This document shows, piece by piece, positions 8,332-15,427 of a DNA stretch of 64,000 nucleotides (positions are counted from its first letter, which is position 1; every line of letters begins with the position of its first letter). Made by a program: the position numbers and the translations under genes. Origin of the DNA: Salmonirosea aquatica (GTDB lineage: Bacteria > Bacteroidota > Bacteroidia > Cytophagales > Spirosomataceae); NCBI RefSeq assembly GCF_009296315.1, contig NZ_WHLY01000002.1:2542001-2606000 (forward strand), read 5' to 3'. The notes under the pieces are model-generated. The model was given only the letters and a program-made list of their open reading frames with translations. It was not told the origin of the DNA and searched no databases.

Positions 8332-9640
8332 TCACCACTACATTATTGAAAGTAAGGCCGTCGATGATGCTTTTGTCGTAGGCGGCATTTTTCGCTTCTA
8401 CTTTTACGTCCTCAAACGTAAACTGGGACAGCTTATCGTATTCGGTGATGGCAATATCGAAGAAAATATCGCACTTCATATCGATGTTTTTCAGGGTGAT
8501 GTGCTCCGAATAGGACAAAGGTACCTCCTTGCGGCCTTTCAGGTCGAAAAACTGGGTCCAGGGCTTGACGTAGATGAGGCTGTGAGCCTGGCCTTTGATG
8601 TTTTCTACGGTAATGTACTCGTACTTCTGCGGGGTGTCGGGCCGCATTTTGAGCCACAGTACCCGCATAGCCTCGTTGACGTGGCAATTCCGCATCACGA
8701 TGTTTTTGTTGTGAATGGCTTCGCTGCCGCAGGTGAGGGCGGCGTGGCAGAAGCCAAACTCGCAATCCTCGATCAGGATATTCACGTTTTCGCCGTTGTT
8801 GGGATCAGTGTCGGCCCACGGACCTTTGCCGCCTTTCAGCGCGATGGCGTCGTCGTTGACCGACATGTAGCAGCCTTTCACCAGCACATTGGTACAGGCG
8901 TCAATATCGATGGCGTCGGTGCTGGGCGCTTTGACGGGGGCGTGGGGCGACGCAATGTGCAGGTCGAGAATCTTGACGTTGGTACATTGGTAGTAGTGGC
9001 TGGTCCAGAAGCCCGCGTTGTGCAGACTGACGTCCTGCACCTGCACGTCGTCACAGTTCCAGATGAACACCAGCCGCGGCCGCGACACTTCGAGGTTGGT
9101 GCATTGCGGGTTCTCCTTGCGCCGCTGCCAGAACGCCTCCCAGTATTTCAGGCCGTTGCCGTCGAGGGTACCCTTGCCCGAAATCGTGAAGCCATCGACC
9201 CCGTAGGCGTTGACCAGCGCCGGGAAGTAGTCGAGGCTCTGCCCTTCCATGCGCGAGGGCCGGCTGGGGTAGTCCGCAATGTCGTCCGAGCCTTTCAGTT
9301 TGGCTCCTTCGCCTACGTACAAATGCGTTTTGGGCTTGAAAAACAGCGCGCCGCTCACAAAGGTACCCTTCGGAATCACCACCACACCACCACCCTGCCG
9401 CGCCGCCTCATCGATGGTGCGCTGAATGACCTGCGTCTGCACCAGGGTACTGTCCCGCTTGGCCCCGAAGTCGGTGATGACGTACTGCTTGCCCAGGCCG
9501 CTCAGTTGTACCTTGCTGTAATCCAGAAACCAGCCGGACATGGGGGTACCGTCCGGGAAAACGTTTTTTTGGTTTGGCTGGGCTTGGGTAGCGGTGGTGA
9601 GGATGGTAAGGGCTAGGAGAATGAGTATTTTGTATTTCAT
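8312..9640 (-). CDS. Glycoside hydrolase family 28 (polygalacturonase-like)
   Basis: 442 residues with signal peptide (ILILLALTILTTATQAQ). It begins with the typical YVITDFGAKRDS strand and has the right-handed beta-helix signature of GH28: STDAIDID and VNDDAIALKGG carry the catalytic aspartates (about residues 240-270), and CHAALTCGSEA corresponds to the GHG-type His region although the His is shifted. Family members hydrolyse galacturonan or rhamnogalacturonan in the periplasm or outside. Variation TDAIDID for NTDG is common in bacterial exo-acting members. Followed by the overlapping SGNH esterase; a palindromic repeat lies upstream. Confidence 0.9.
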   Translation of the reverse strand: MKYKILILLALTILTTATQAQPNQKNVFPDGTPMSGWFLDYSKVQLSGLGKQYVITDFGAKRDSTLVQTQVIQRTIDEAARQGGGVVVIPKGTFVSGALFFKPKTHLYVGEGAKLKGSDDIADYPSRPSRMEGQSLDYFPALVNAYGVDGFTISGKGTLDGNGLKYWEAFWQRRKENPQCTNLEVSRPRLVFIWNCDDVQVQDVSLHNAGFWTSHYYQCTNVKILDLHIASPHAPVKAPSTDAIDIDACTNVLVKGCYMSVNDDAIALKGGKGPWADTDPNNGENVNILIEDCEFGFCHAALTCGSEAIHNKNIVMRNCHVNEAMRVLWLKMRPDTPQKYEYITVENIKGQAHSLIYVKPWTQFFDLKGRKEVPLSYSEHITLKNIDMKCDIFFDIAITEYDKLSQFTFEDVKVEAKNAAYDKSIIDGLTFNNVVVNGKKIQ

Positions 9641-9666
9641 GGGTATTTCAAGTTGGAGTATGTTTG

Positions 9667-9724
9667 ACCACCAGCGGATGCCGGACGAGCGCCTCCCGCG
9701 CGGTTACAGACCGGCGATTGCGGG
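9667..9724 (-). repeat. Diverged palindromic repeat, family A (inverted copy)
   Basis: ACCACCAGCGGATGCCG...CGCGCGGTTACAGACCGGCGATTGCGGG aligns with the reverse complement of the copy at 11572-11642, including its GC-rich insert, with an extra 13 nt in the middle. It marks the left edge of the accessory stretch with the toxin-antitoxin pair. Confidence 0.6.
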
Positions 9725-9786
9725 ACAATAGTACCATTTGCAAAAATATGCTTAATTTCAGATCAGATTATAATATAAAGAAAACC

Positions 9787-9990
9787 ATGACTGTATTACA
9801 AAAACCGCTTACAAATTTACAATTGGAGTTGCTTCAATTGTATAGCCTGAATTTGCCAGAGGAAGAGTTGTTAGCCGTAAAGCGTTTGCTTGCCAGGCAT
9901 TTTGCTGACAAGGCTTCATCTGAGTTTGAAAAACTCTGGGACGACAACGGCTGGTCCAATGACACCATGAATGATTGGCTAACCGAGTAG
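9787..9990 (+). CDS. Small antitoxin-like protein paired with PIN toxin
   Basis: 67 residues from the ATG at 9787; the frame runs further upstream but without family signal. The protein is acidic and helical, with LLAVKRLLARHFADKA and a C-terminal WDDNGWSNDTMNDWL stretch, a layout I know from small antitoxins beside PIN toxins. Its stop is six bases before the start of the PIN gene, so the two form an operon. It probably neutralises and autoregulates the toxin; no DNA-binding fold is obvious. Confidence 0.7.
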   Translation: MTVLQKPLTNLQLELLQLYSLNLPEEELLAVKRLLARHFADKASSEFEKLWDDNGWSNDTMNDWLTE

Positions 9991-9995
9991 TCAGG

Positions 9996-10403
9996 ATGCG
10001 CGTAGTGCTTGATACGAATAGCTTATTGGTATGTATTGGGAAACGCTCCCAGTATCGCCCGATTTTTGATGCTTTGCTGGAAGGCAGCATTCAGCTACTG
10101 ATTACGAACGACATACTAAATGAGTATGTCGAAAAATTAGAAGAAAAGACAAACACTGCAGTGGCGGAGAATACGTCTAATTTTCTGCTACGTTCTCCCG
10201 ACGTGGAAAGGGTCGACATCTATTTCAATTGGTCGATCATCACCACCGATGTCGACGACAACAAGTTTGTTGACTGCGCATTGAACGGGAGAGCCGACTA
10301 TCTGGTAACGGACGATAAGCACTACAATCTTCTGAAAGATACAGGATTCCCGCTGGTCAATGTCATCAGGACAAGAGATTTTCTGGATTTGGTAGCAAAG
10401 TAA
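9996..10403 (+). CDS. PIN-domain RNase toxin
   Basis: 135 residues from the ATG at 9996, preceded by AGG; a TTG seven codons upstream inside the antitoxin end is less likely. PIN-domain acidic residues are visible: VLDTNSLL at the N-terminus, LNEYVEKL, DDNKFVDCAL and YLVTDDKHY. Such proteins are Mg-dependent ribonucleases (COG1569 type). It forms a toxin-antitoxin pair with the preceding gene and lies among family A repeats. Confidence 0.85.
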   Translation: MRVVLDTNSLLVCIGKRSQYRPIFDALLEGSIQLLITNDILNEYVEKLEEKTNTAVAENTSNFLLRSPDVERVDIYFNWSIITTDVDDNKFVDCALNGRADYLVTDDKHYNLLKDTGFPLVNVIRTRDFLDLVAK

Positions 10404-10419
10404 TCCAGCCGAAAGGTTC

Positions 10420-10488
10420 AAGCGGACGCCGCGCGGTTAAAAACTTGGATTATTTTAAACCACCAGTCGCAGACTGGCGGTAGCGGGG
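10420..10488 (-). repeat. Palindromic repeat, family A (inverted copy, split)
   Basis: Positions 10460-10480 form an imperfect palindrome (CCACCAGT, 5-nt centre, ACTGGCGG) that is the reverse complement of the first half of the copies at 11426-11642. At 10421-10436 lies AGCGGACGCCGCGCGG, the same GC-rich word that interrupts the copy at 11572-11642. Confidence 0.7.
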
Positions 10489-10500
10489 TAAATATTTTAT

Positions 10501-11388
10501 TTAAAACAAATTATTTATTTTTTTTCCAATAGCGAATAGTACTAATAGCGACCCTACAAATATATAATATATAATTTGTCCCCAAGTAAAAAACAGCGAA
10601 ATTTTAAAAAAATTACCTTCAACTAACCATGCCTCATATCCATTGAAAAACTCCTCATAATTGAATATAAAATAATTTTTTTCTGCATTTGTTAGTTTCC
10701 AAATAACATAACCCATTGAGATTCCAATAAAAATATAGTATATATATTTTGTCACATTAAAGTTAATCTCATCCTTATTTATTTTTTTTTGCTTTTCAAT
10801 ATGTAGAGTGGGAGGTAGTTCATCTATCGTTAATTTTAGAACAAAATCATCAATCATATCCTTTTCATCGAATTCAAAATTTTTATACTGGTGCTTATTC
10901 TCATCTGTGATTCCACGTTCTCTTTTGTACTTACTTTTAATATAATCTAAAACATTTCCTTTAAATAATATTCTAACTGAAAAATAATCTTTTGGGTTTA
11001 ATAACAAAAATGAAATATTTATCAAATTACTATTTAAATCTTGCTTTAATTCAATGTTTCTTCCTGTTGGTGAAACATCAGAAATGCTAGCATCCATTAA
11101 CTCAAACTCTTCATCAATTGACAATTTAATAGGTTCAATTAAATCTCTAATGGGTTTATTTCCATTATTTTCGAGTGTAAATTGCACTATATATAAGTCT
11201 TGAATTTCCCTTTCCTTATAAATAATTTTCAAATCTTTTTTAATTTCAGGCTCCACATTTTCAAATAGCTTTGAGAAATAGTCTAAATAAGCAAATAGTG
11301 AATTCTTTTTAATAGATTTTTTATAAAAAATCCAGCCTATGATAACAGACAAGATGCCACCAAAAATAAAGCTTACTATACTGTCCAT
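10501..11388 (-). CDS. AT-rich membrane protein of unknown function
   Basis: 295 residues. An N-terminal helix (IVSFIFGGILSVIIGWIFY) is followed by a soluble part of about 190 residues with beta-strand-like segments, and by two C-terminal membrane helices (YIYYIFIGISMGYVIW and IIYYIFVGSLLVLFAIG). I recognise no family. Base composition is far more AT-rich than neighbouring genes and no GGTACC is present, which suggests transfer. It sits between inverted and direct copies of repeat family A. Confidence 0.65.
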   Translation of the reverse strand: MDSIVSFIFGGILSVIIGWIFYKKSIKKNSLFAYLDYFSKLFENVEPEIKKDLKIIYKEREIQDLYIVQFTLENNGNKPIRDLIEPIKLSIDEEFELMDASISDVSPTGRNIELKQDLNSNLINISFLLLNPKDYFSVRILFKGNVLDYIKSKYKRERGITDENKHQYKNFEFDEKDMIDDFVLKLTIDELPPTLHIEKQKKINKDEINFNVTKYIYYIFIGISMGYVIWKLTNAEKNYFIFNYEEFFNGYEAWLVEGNFFKISLFFTWGQIIYYIFVGSLLVLFAIGKKINNLF

Positions 11389-11425
11389 AAATAGTTAAGA
11401 TAAAAACAATTTATTATTTCTTTTG

Positions 11426-11480
11426 CTGCCGCCAGTCTGCGACTGGTGGCTAAAAATAAATACAGTCTTTGACTGTACTG
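11426..11480 (+). repeat. Two-hairpin palindromic repeat, family A, copy 1
   Basis: First hairpin CCGCCAGT-CTGCG-ACTGGTGG, then a TAAAAATAAA spacer, then second hairpin TACAGTC-TTT-GACTGTA. The layout recurs twice just to the right. It resembles REP-type elements. Confidence 0.8.
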
Positions 11481-11514
11481 TTCACTGGATCAATTCACTA
11501 ACAAACTGCTCTCT

Positions 11515-11570
11515 CGCTGCCGCCAGTTTGAAACTGGTGGCTAAAAACAAATACAGTCTTAGACTGTAGC
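11515..11570 (+). repeat. Two-hairpin palindromic repeat, family A, copy 2
   Basis: Same design as copy 1: CCGCCAGTTTGAAACTGGTGG-type hairpin, TAAAAACAAA spacer, then TACAGTC-TTA-GACTGTA. Loop bases change while stems are kept, the mark of a selected hairpin. Confidence 0.8.
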
Positions 11571-11571
11571 C

Positions 11572-11642
11572 CGCTACCGCCAGTCTGCGACCGCGCGGCG
11601 TCCGCTGGTGGTTCAATATAATCACAGTCTATGACTGTACAT
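11572..11642 (+). repeat. Two-hairpin palindromic repeat, family A, copy 3 with insert
   Basis: CGCTACCGCCAGTCTGCGAC is followed by a 13-nt GC-rich insert (CGCGCGGCGTCCG), then CTGGTGG, an AT spacer and ACAGTC-TAT-GACTGT. The insert recurs near 10420 and, diverged, near 9670. Confidence 0.75.
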
Positions 11643-12047
11643 AACTTTAAATCAGCTCAATAGTCAGTAACCCTTTTTGGTCCGCATAGTCTCGGGCACT
11701 ACTATACAAATACTCCCATGAATGCTCTACACAACCCGCTTTAACTAGATTTTCGTGAATTTAAGTGAGTTGGGGTACCTTAACTGATGTAATCACTCCT
11801 GGTTTCTATGGACTAAGCCGTTTTTCTTCAAATATACTTTTTTTGTGCCAAGTACTGGGTACCCTAGCAAGTCCAGCGTTCTGGCAAGCAACGGATTTCT
11901 TCTGTGTAGATAATCCTTATTGAATAGATTTGATAATAAGCCGTTTATCACATTTTGAGGTAGTTTCCTGATCAAATTACCCAACTTTCGGGAGCAAGAA
12001 CGCGTGCTTTTCAGGCATGTCGCCGGCAAAAACGCAAACCATCCCCG
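11643..12047. other. Intergenic region with an orphan promoter-like box
   Basis: About 405 bases between the repeats and the dehydrogenase gene. On the minus strand 11829-11836 reads TATATTTG after an A-rich tract, nearly the same as the Uma2 promoter at 13685-13692, but no gene follows. Possibly a promoter remnant left by a lost gene. Nothing else recognised. Confidence 0.35.
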
Positions 12048-13010
12048 ATGAAAGCAATTGTGTATACTCACTACGGAGCCCCTGAGTCACTTACTCAGCA
12101 GGAGGTACCCACGCCCGTCCCCAAAGCCCATGAGGTACTAATACAAGTGGAGGCCGCCTCGGTCAATTCCTGGGATTGGGATTTGGTGACGGGCCGCCCC
12201 CGTATTTATCGGCTCATGTTCGGTCTGTTCAAGCCTAGGTACCCCATCATCGGCTCCGACATCGCCGGACGGGTGGAGGCGGCTGGAAAGGAGGTCACGC
12301 AATTCCGGCCGGGCGATGAGGTTTTTGGCGATATCTCCGGCAGCGGATTCGGAGCTTTCGCCGAGTATGCGTGCGCGCCTGCCCAGGTGCTGGCGCGCAA
12401 GGTACCCACTATGACTTTTGAGCAGGCCGCCGCTACCCCTCAGGCGGGGGTACTCGCTTTGCAGGGACTTCGGCAGGGGCAGCTCGCGGCCGGAAAGAAG
12501 GTGCTTATCAACGGGGCCGGTGGGGGCGTGGGTACCTTCGCGGTGCAGATGGCCAAAGTGGCCGGAGCGGAAGTAACGGGCGTCGACCGCGCCGACAAAC
12601 TGGACCTGCTGCGCTCGCTCGGCGCGGATCATGTCATCGACTACCGGGAGCAGGACTTTACCAAAACCGGGCAAACCTACGACCTGATTCTGGACATGGT
12701 AACCCGCCATTCGGTTGCCGATTGTCGGCGAGCATTGAAGCCCGGGGGTCGCTACGTACTGATAGGCGGTTCAATCATGACTCTTCTACAGGCAGCTACC
12801 CTGGGAAGCTGGTCAAAGCCGGAAGGAAAGCAGATTGGCCTCCTGATGCATAAACCCAACCCAAAGGATCTGCACGAATTGAATCTACTTTTCGAGGCCG
12901 GTAGTGTTGTGCCAGTGATCGATAAAACCTATCCACTGCATGAAGTTTCGGAGGCAGTGCGCTATCTGGGCGAGGGAAATGCCCGTGGAAAAGTCGTCAT
13001 AACGATTTAA
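12048..13010 (+). CDS. Medium-chain NAD(P)-dependent alcohol dehydrogenase/quinone oxidoreductase
   Basis: 320 residues, the normal length of the quinone-reductase branch of MDR enzymes. N-terminal GroES-like domain opens with MKAIVYTHYGAPESL and includes VNSWDWDLVTGR and IIGSDIAGRVEAAG. The Rossmann domain has INGAGGGVGTFAVQ, binding the dinucleotide phosphate, and C-terminal GKVVITI. There is no structural zinc cluster of four cysteines. It likely reduces quinones or alpha,beta-unsaturated carbonyls in the cytoplasm. It stands alone. Confidence 0.88.
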   Translation: MKAIVYTHYGAPESLTQQEVPTPVPKAHEVLIQVEAASVNSWDWDLVTGRPRIYRLMFGLFKPRYPIIGSDIAGRVEAAGKEVTQFRPGDEVFGDISGSGFGAFAEYACAPAQVLARKVPTMTFEQAAATPQAGVLALQGLRQGQLAAGKKVLINGAGGGVGTFAVQMAKVAGAEVTGVDRADKLDLLRSLGADHVIDYREQDFTKTGQTYDLILDMVTRHSVADCRRALKPGGRYVLIGGSIMTLLQAATLGSWSKPEGKQIGLLMHKPNPKDLHELNLLFEAGSVVPVIDKTYPLHEVSEAVRYLGEGNARGKVVITI

Positions 13011-13051
13011 CCAACTCACTGCATCCCCCGCTCCCGCCAATTTGCAGCCCA

Positions 13052-13666
13052 CTACTCAGATTCCGGCAAAATCCCCTCCTCTTCCAGAATCCTTTGCAGA
13101 CAGAAAGCATACTCACCAAAGAGGGGTACCTCGTCGGTCCAGTTGTAGACTTCAAGGCGGTGGTTAGGGCGCATCAGAAGCGTTTTGCGGCTCGGGGTCA
13201 GAATCCAGGCAATGCCCTCCACGCCGAATTTCAGCAACTGCTCCGATTTTTGGAGGATGTAGTCCATATCTGAACCCACGGCCGGTTCAGCGGAGTAGTC
13301 TCTAGGATCTATTTTGATATCTACTTCAATGACGAAACGGGGTGGTACATCATTGTACTTCAAAGAGCGGGGGTCTTTCAGTTTACTTTTTTCTACGATG
13401 GCAATGTCATTGGCAAGGTTCTCCGCGCGGTCGAGATGAAGCCCGGCTTCGCTGGATTGCACCCAATAGTGGTTTTTGGGCAGGATGGTTTTCAAATAAA
13501 AGATCAGCGCCGACACAATGAGCGATTGAAAAACACTGCTTCCCATAATCTCGCTTTCATTTTTTAGTCCCAAAAGTATCTGGCGATAGCCCCGGCGGTA
13601 GTACTTCCGCCCGCCGAATTCTTCGTACAGCAGGGTTTCGGGAATTTGTCCGGTGATGGCTTCCAT
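13052..13666 (-). CDS. Uma2-family (DUF820) PD-(D/E)XK nuclease-like protein
   Basis: 204 residues from the ATG at 13666. A longer frame to 13753 is rejected because the -7 promoter box lies inside it. Opens MEAITGQIPETLLYEEFGGRKYYRRGY, cut here to the conserved start MEAITGQIPE. Core strands RFVIEVDIKIDP and then GIAWILTPSRKTLLM correspond to the IVEVLSP...W.ID core of Uma2. The family is nuclease-like but its biology is unsettled. A second member is at 60536-61207 and a 5' remnant of a close copy is at 25169-25237. Confidence 0.8.
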   Translation of the reverse strand: MEAITGQIPETLLYEEFGGRKYYRRGYRQILLGLKNESEIMGSSVFQSLIVSALIFYLKTILPKNHYWVQSSEAGLHLDRAENLANDIAIVEKSKLKDPRSLKYNDVPPRFVIEVDIKIDPRDYSAEPAVGSDMDYILQKSEQLLKFGVEGIAWILTPSRKTLLMRPNHRLEVYNWTDEVPLFGEYAFCLQRILEEEGILPESE

Positions 13667-13684
13667 AGCGGTAGGTTGTTTTTC

Positions 13685-13692
13685 CAAATATA
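13685..13692 (-). promoter_or_regulatory. -7 promoter box (TATATTTG) of the Uma2 gene
   Basis: TATATTTG on the minus strand matches the Bacteroidota consensus TAnnTTTG and sits 19 bases before the ATG at 13666, giving a leader of about a dozen bases. An A7 tract precedes it. This decides the start of the gene. Confidence 0.55.
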
Positions 13693-13791
13693 CTTTTTTT
13701 CGGGCAAAGTACCCCTCAGGCTTTCCCGGACGGGGTACTTTGGTTGGTTGCACACCTTGCTTGGTATGTGAGCCTGCCTAAACCTCGATCA

Positions 13792-14799
13792 CTACTCATA
13801 GACGGCCAGCGCCTCCTTCAATCGTCGTTTGATAATTTGTCGGAGCTTTTCGGGTTCGAGCACGATCAGGCCCTCGCCAAAGCCCAAGATCTCTTTTTCC
13901 AGCTCGTAGTTATGCTGCACTTTGAGTTGAATGACGACACCCTCGGCGTTTCGCTCCAGTACCTGCTGCGAATGGTGAAGCGGCTTGGTTTCGACATAAG
14001 GCGCATGAAGCTGGGCGACAAATAACTTCACTTTAATGGGCCGAAGGTTTCCACTCACCGTAACCCCGATGACGTCGCGGTAGTACTGTTCCGGGTCGAT
14101 CAGTTGATTGGACAGGTATTCTTCGTAGGTGGGAGTAATGTCGATGATCCGGTCCAGCGCCAGATTTGTAATGTACCGTTGCTCCGTGCGCACGCCCACC
14201 GCAAACCAGCGATTTTTGAATTCTTTCAGCCACCACACGTGGAAGACGAAGGTCTGCGGGGCACGGGCCGAAAACGACTGGTAGGTCAGCTGAACTGCTT
14301 TCTTCTGCACCACGGCCTGGTACAAATCGTCGAGGAAATGAAGTCCTTTCAGGTTTTCGTTTTTCTCGAAATCAATGACGGGGGCCATTTTCCGGGCCGT
14401 CGAAAAAACGTGGTCTTCCAGCTTCTGCACCACTTCGTTGAGCGCCGTGAAGTGCGAAAAGCCCTTGAATTGCTTCAAAATCTCCACGGCTTCGTTCATT
14501 CGCGCCAGATCACCATCCGACAGCGGAATGTTCGTGATGCTGTAATGAGGGTCCTCGTAGGTGTAGTACTTCTTCTCACGGATGACGATGGGCGCAAAGT
14601 ACCCCAGCTTATCGCTCCGCATCATCTGTATATCCGCCTGCACCGTGCGGCGGCTGATGCCTTTATCGATGCCCTCGTACTCATAAAGCGCTTCCGAAAC
14701 CTTTTCGATCAGGTCGTCAAGGGTCCAGTTACGTTGCCGGTTGCGCAGACAGGCGTCGATGGTTTTGTAGCGGACGAGGGCGTTGCGGTTGGCGGGCAT
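13792..14799 (-). CDS. WYL-domain transcriptional regulator next to RtcB locus
   Basis: 335 residues from the ATG at 14799 (MPANRNALVRYKTID); longer starts would run through the promoter. N-terminal winged helix-turn-helix (about 1-65, with GISRRTVQADIQMMR as recognition region), then a WYL domain (about 140-225) with FKNRWFAVGV and NLALDRIIDI, and a C-terminal WCX part ending KRRLKEALAVYE. WYL proteins bind nucleic-acid-type or nucleotide ligands and often control DNA- or RNA-damage and defence genes. It points away from the tRNA-like RNAs, slipin and rtcB, and probably controls them. Confidence 0.85.
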   Translation of the reverse strand: MPANRNALVRYKTIDACLRNRQRNWTLDDLIEKVSEALYEYEGIDKGISRRTVQADIQMMRSDKLGYFAPIVIREKKYYTYEDPHYSITNIPLSDGDLARMNEAVEILKQFKGFSHFTALNEVVQKLEDHVFSTARKMAPVIDFEKNENLKGLHFLDDLYQAVVQKKAVQLTYQSFSARAPQTFVFHVWWLKEFKNRWFAVGVRTEQRYITNLALDRIIDITPTYEEYLSNQLIDPEQYYRDVIGVTVSGNLRPIKVKLFVAQLHAPYVETKPLHHSQQVLERNAEGVVIQLKVQHNYELEKEILGFGEGLIVLEPEKLRQIIKRRLKEALAVYE

Positions 14800-14844
14800 G
14801 GTCAGAAAGAAATGTTTTGCAGAAAAATAGAAAGTTTTTTCATC

Positions 14845-14880
14845 TGCGCAAAAACACTGCGCACTTAGCCCCAACCTTTG
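14845..14880 (+). promoter_or_regulatory. Candidate operator/promoter between WYL gene and tRNA-like RNAs
   Basis: Two TGCGCA palindromes (14845-14850 and 14858-14863) repeat 13 bases apart, then AACCTTTG (14873-14880) resembles a plus-strand -7 box (TAnnTTTG, one mismatch). A transcript starting near 14886 would begin exactly where the tRNA-like fold starts. Operator function is inferred. Confidence 0.35.
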
Positions 14881-14887
14881 TAGCGAC

Positions 14888-15028
14888 GAAAGCAACGTAG
14901 CCGAACCGGATGTGGGTTTCTGAATAGCCCCATAGTGTCGGAGTCGCTGACGGACGATATGCTGTCGGCTACGGATCGTTTATCGTCTCATGACCTGTGG
15001 GTTGGAGGTTCGAGTCCTCCTCTTGCTT
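14888..15028 (+). ncRNA. tRNA-like RNA 1, with enlarged D-side arm
   Basis: Not a canonical tRNA. A perfect T-arm is present: GGAGG (15004-15008), TTCGAGT, CCTCC (15016-15020). AAGCAA (14890-14895) can pair with TTGCTT (15023-15028) as an acceptor-like stem. GTAGCCGA (14897-14904) pairs perfectly with TCGGCTAC (14965-14972), closing a long arm where the D-arm would be. Between it and the T-arm is CTCATGA (14986-14992), like a CAT anticodon loop, but its flanks pair poorly. The last bases also form a UUCG-capped hairpin with 15031-15035, so two folds compete. Similar in idea to bacterial Y RNAs, which carry tRNA-like modules beside rtcB. Confidence 0.6.
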
Positions 15029-15029
15029 C

Positions 15030-15103
15030 GGCAAGGTAGCTCAATCGGGTAGAGCAACAGACCAATGCGGGTTCGAATCCCGCTATCATCCTAAACAGAT
15101 GAT
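15030..15103 (+). ncRNA. tRNA-like RNA 2, lacking an anticodon arm
   Basis: A clear D-arm (GCTC 15039-15042, AATCGGGTA, GAGC 15052-15055) is followed after only 11 bases by a perfect T-arm (GCGGG 15067-15071, TTCGAAT, CCCGC 15079-15083). The anticodon arm is absent. The 5' and 3' flanks do not make an acceptor stem; instead ATCATC (15085-15090) pairs with GATGAT (15098-15103). It cannot serve in translation. It may share a transcript with the tRNA-like RNA just upstream. Confidence 0.6.
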
Positions 15104-15427
15104 CCGTTGGAAGGCGAAGCAGGCCACTTCATAAAAAATGGCCACCAAGTAAAAAACCAGCAGATGCTACCCCGTAGCGTATCCGGCTTGCCGGGTACCC
15201 TATCATTGAGTCGACGCTCGTGGGCAGAGCGGGGTTAGCCGGGCCGGAAGGCCGCTTCTGGAAAAGCATTCAAGATCTGTATCGCCAACTACTTACACGT
15301 TGGCATCCGGTTCTGAACCCTTTTTCCGAATCCCTTTCCCGAAGGTTGTCGCCACCTGCCTCCGCGTAGGCTGAATGGGTAGCCTCTGGCTGGTTTATGT
15401 AGCAATTATTTTTTATCCATAATAACC
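15104..15427 (+). other. Structured leader between tRNA-like RNAs and slipin
   Basis: 324 bases with no gene but several short stems: GGCC/GGCC around 15122-15142, GCTAC-CCC-GTAGC at 15167-15179, CCGGC-TTG-CCGG at 15183-15194, and a GC-rich stretch near 15227-15262 with GCAGAGCGGGGTTAGCC and GGCCGGAAGGCC. It could contain another degenerate RNA or be the slipin 5' leader. Promoter position unclear. Confidence 0.4.

Noticed and set aside
8501-9616. Long open frame (371 codons) on the plus strand
   Set aside because: Lies fully antisense to the GH28 gene, has no domain features, and mirrors its codon bias.
11426-11642. CRISPR-like array
   Set aside because: Only three units, each a two-hairpin element of unequal spacing; inverted copies occur elsewhere.
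11793-12071. 92-codon frame on the minus strand
   Set aside because: Contains a promoter-like box, overlaps the dehydrogenase start, and shows no family features.
14104-14868. Open frame of 254 codons on the plus strand
   Set aside because: Antisense to the WYL regulator, whose domains are clear.
15030-15103. Ordinary tRNA gene
   Set aside because: D-arm and T-arm are present but the anticodon arm and a paired acceptor stem are absent.
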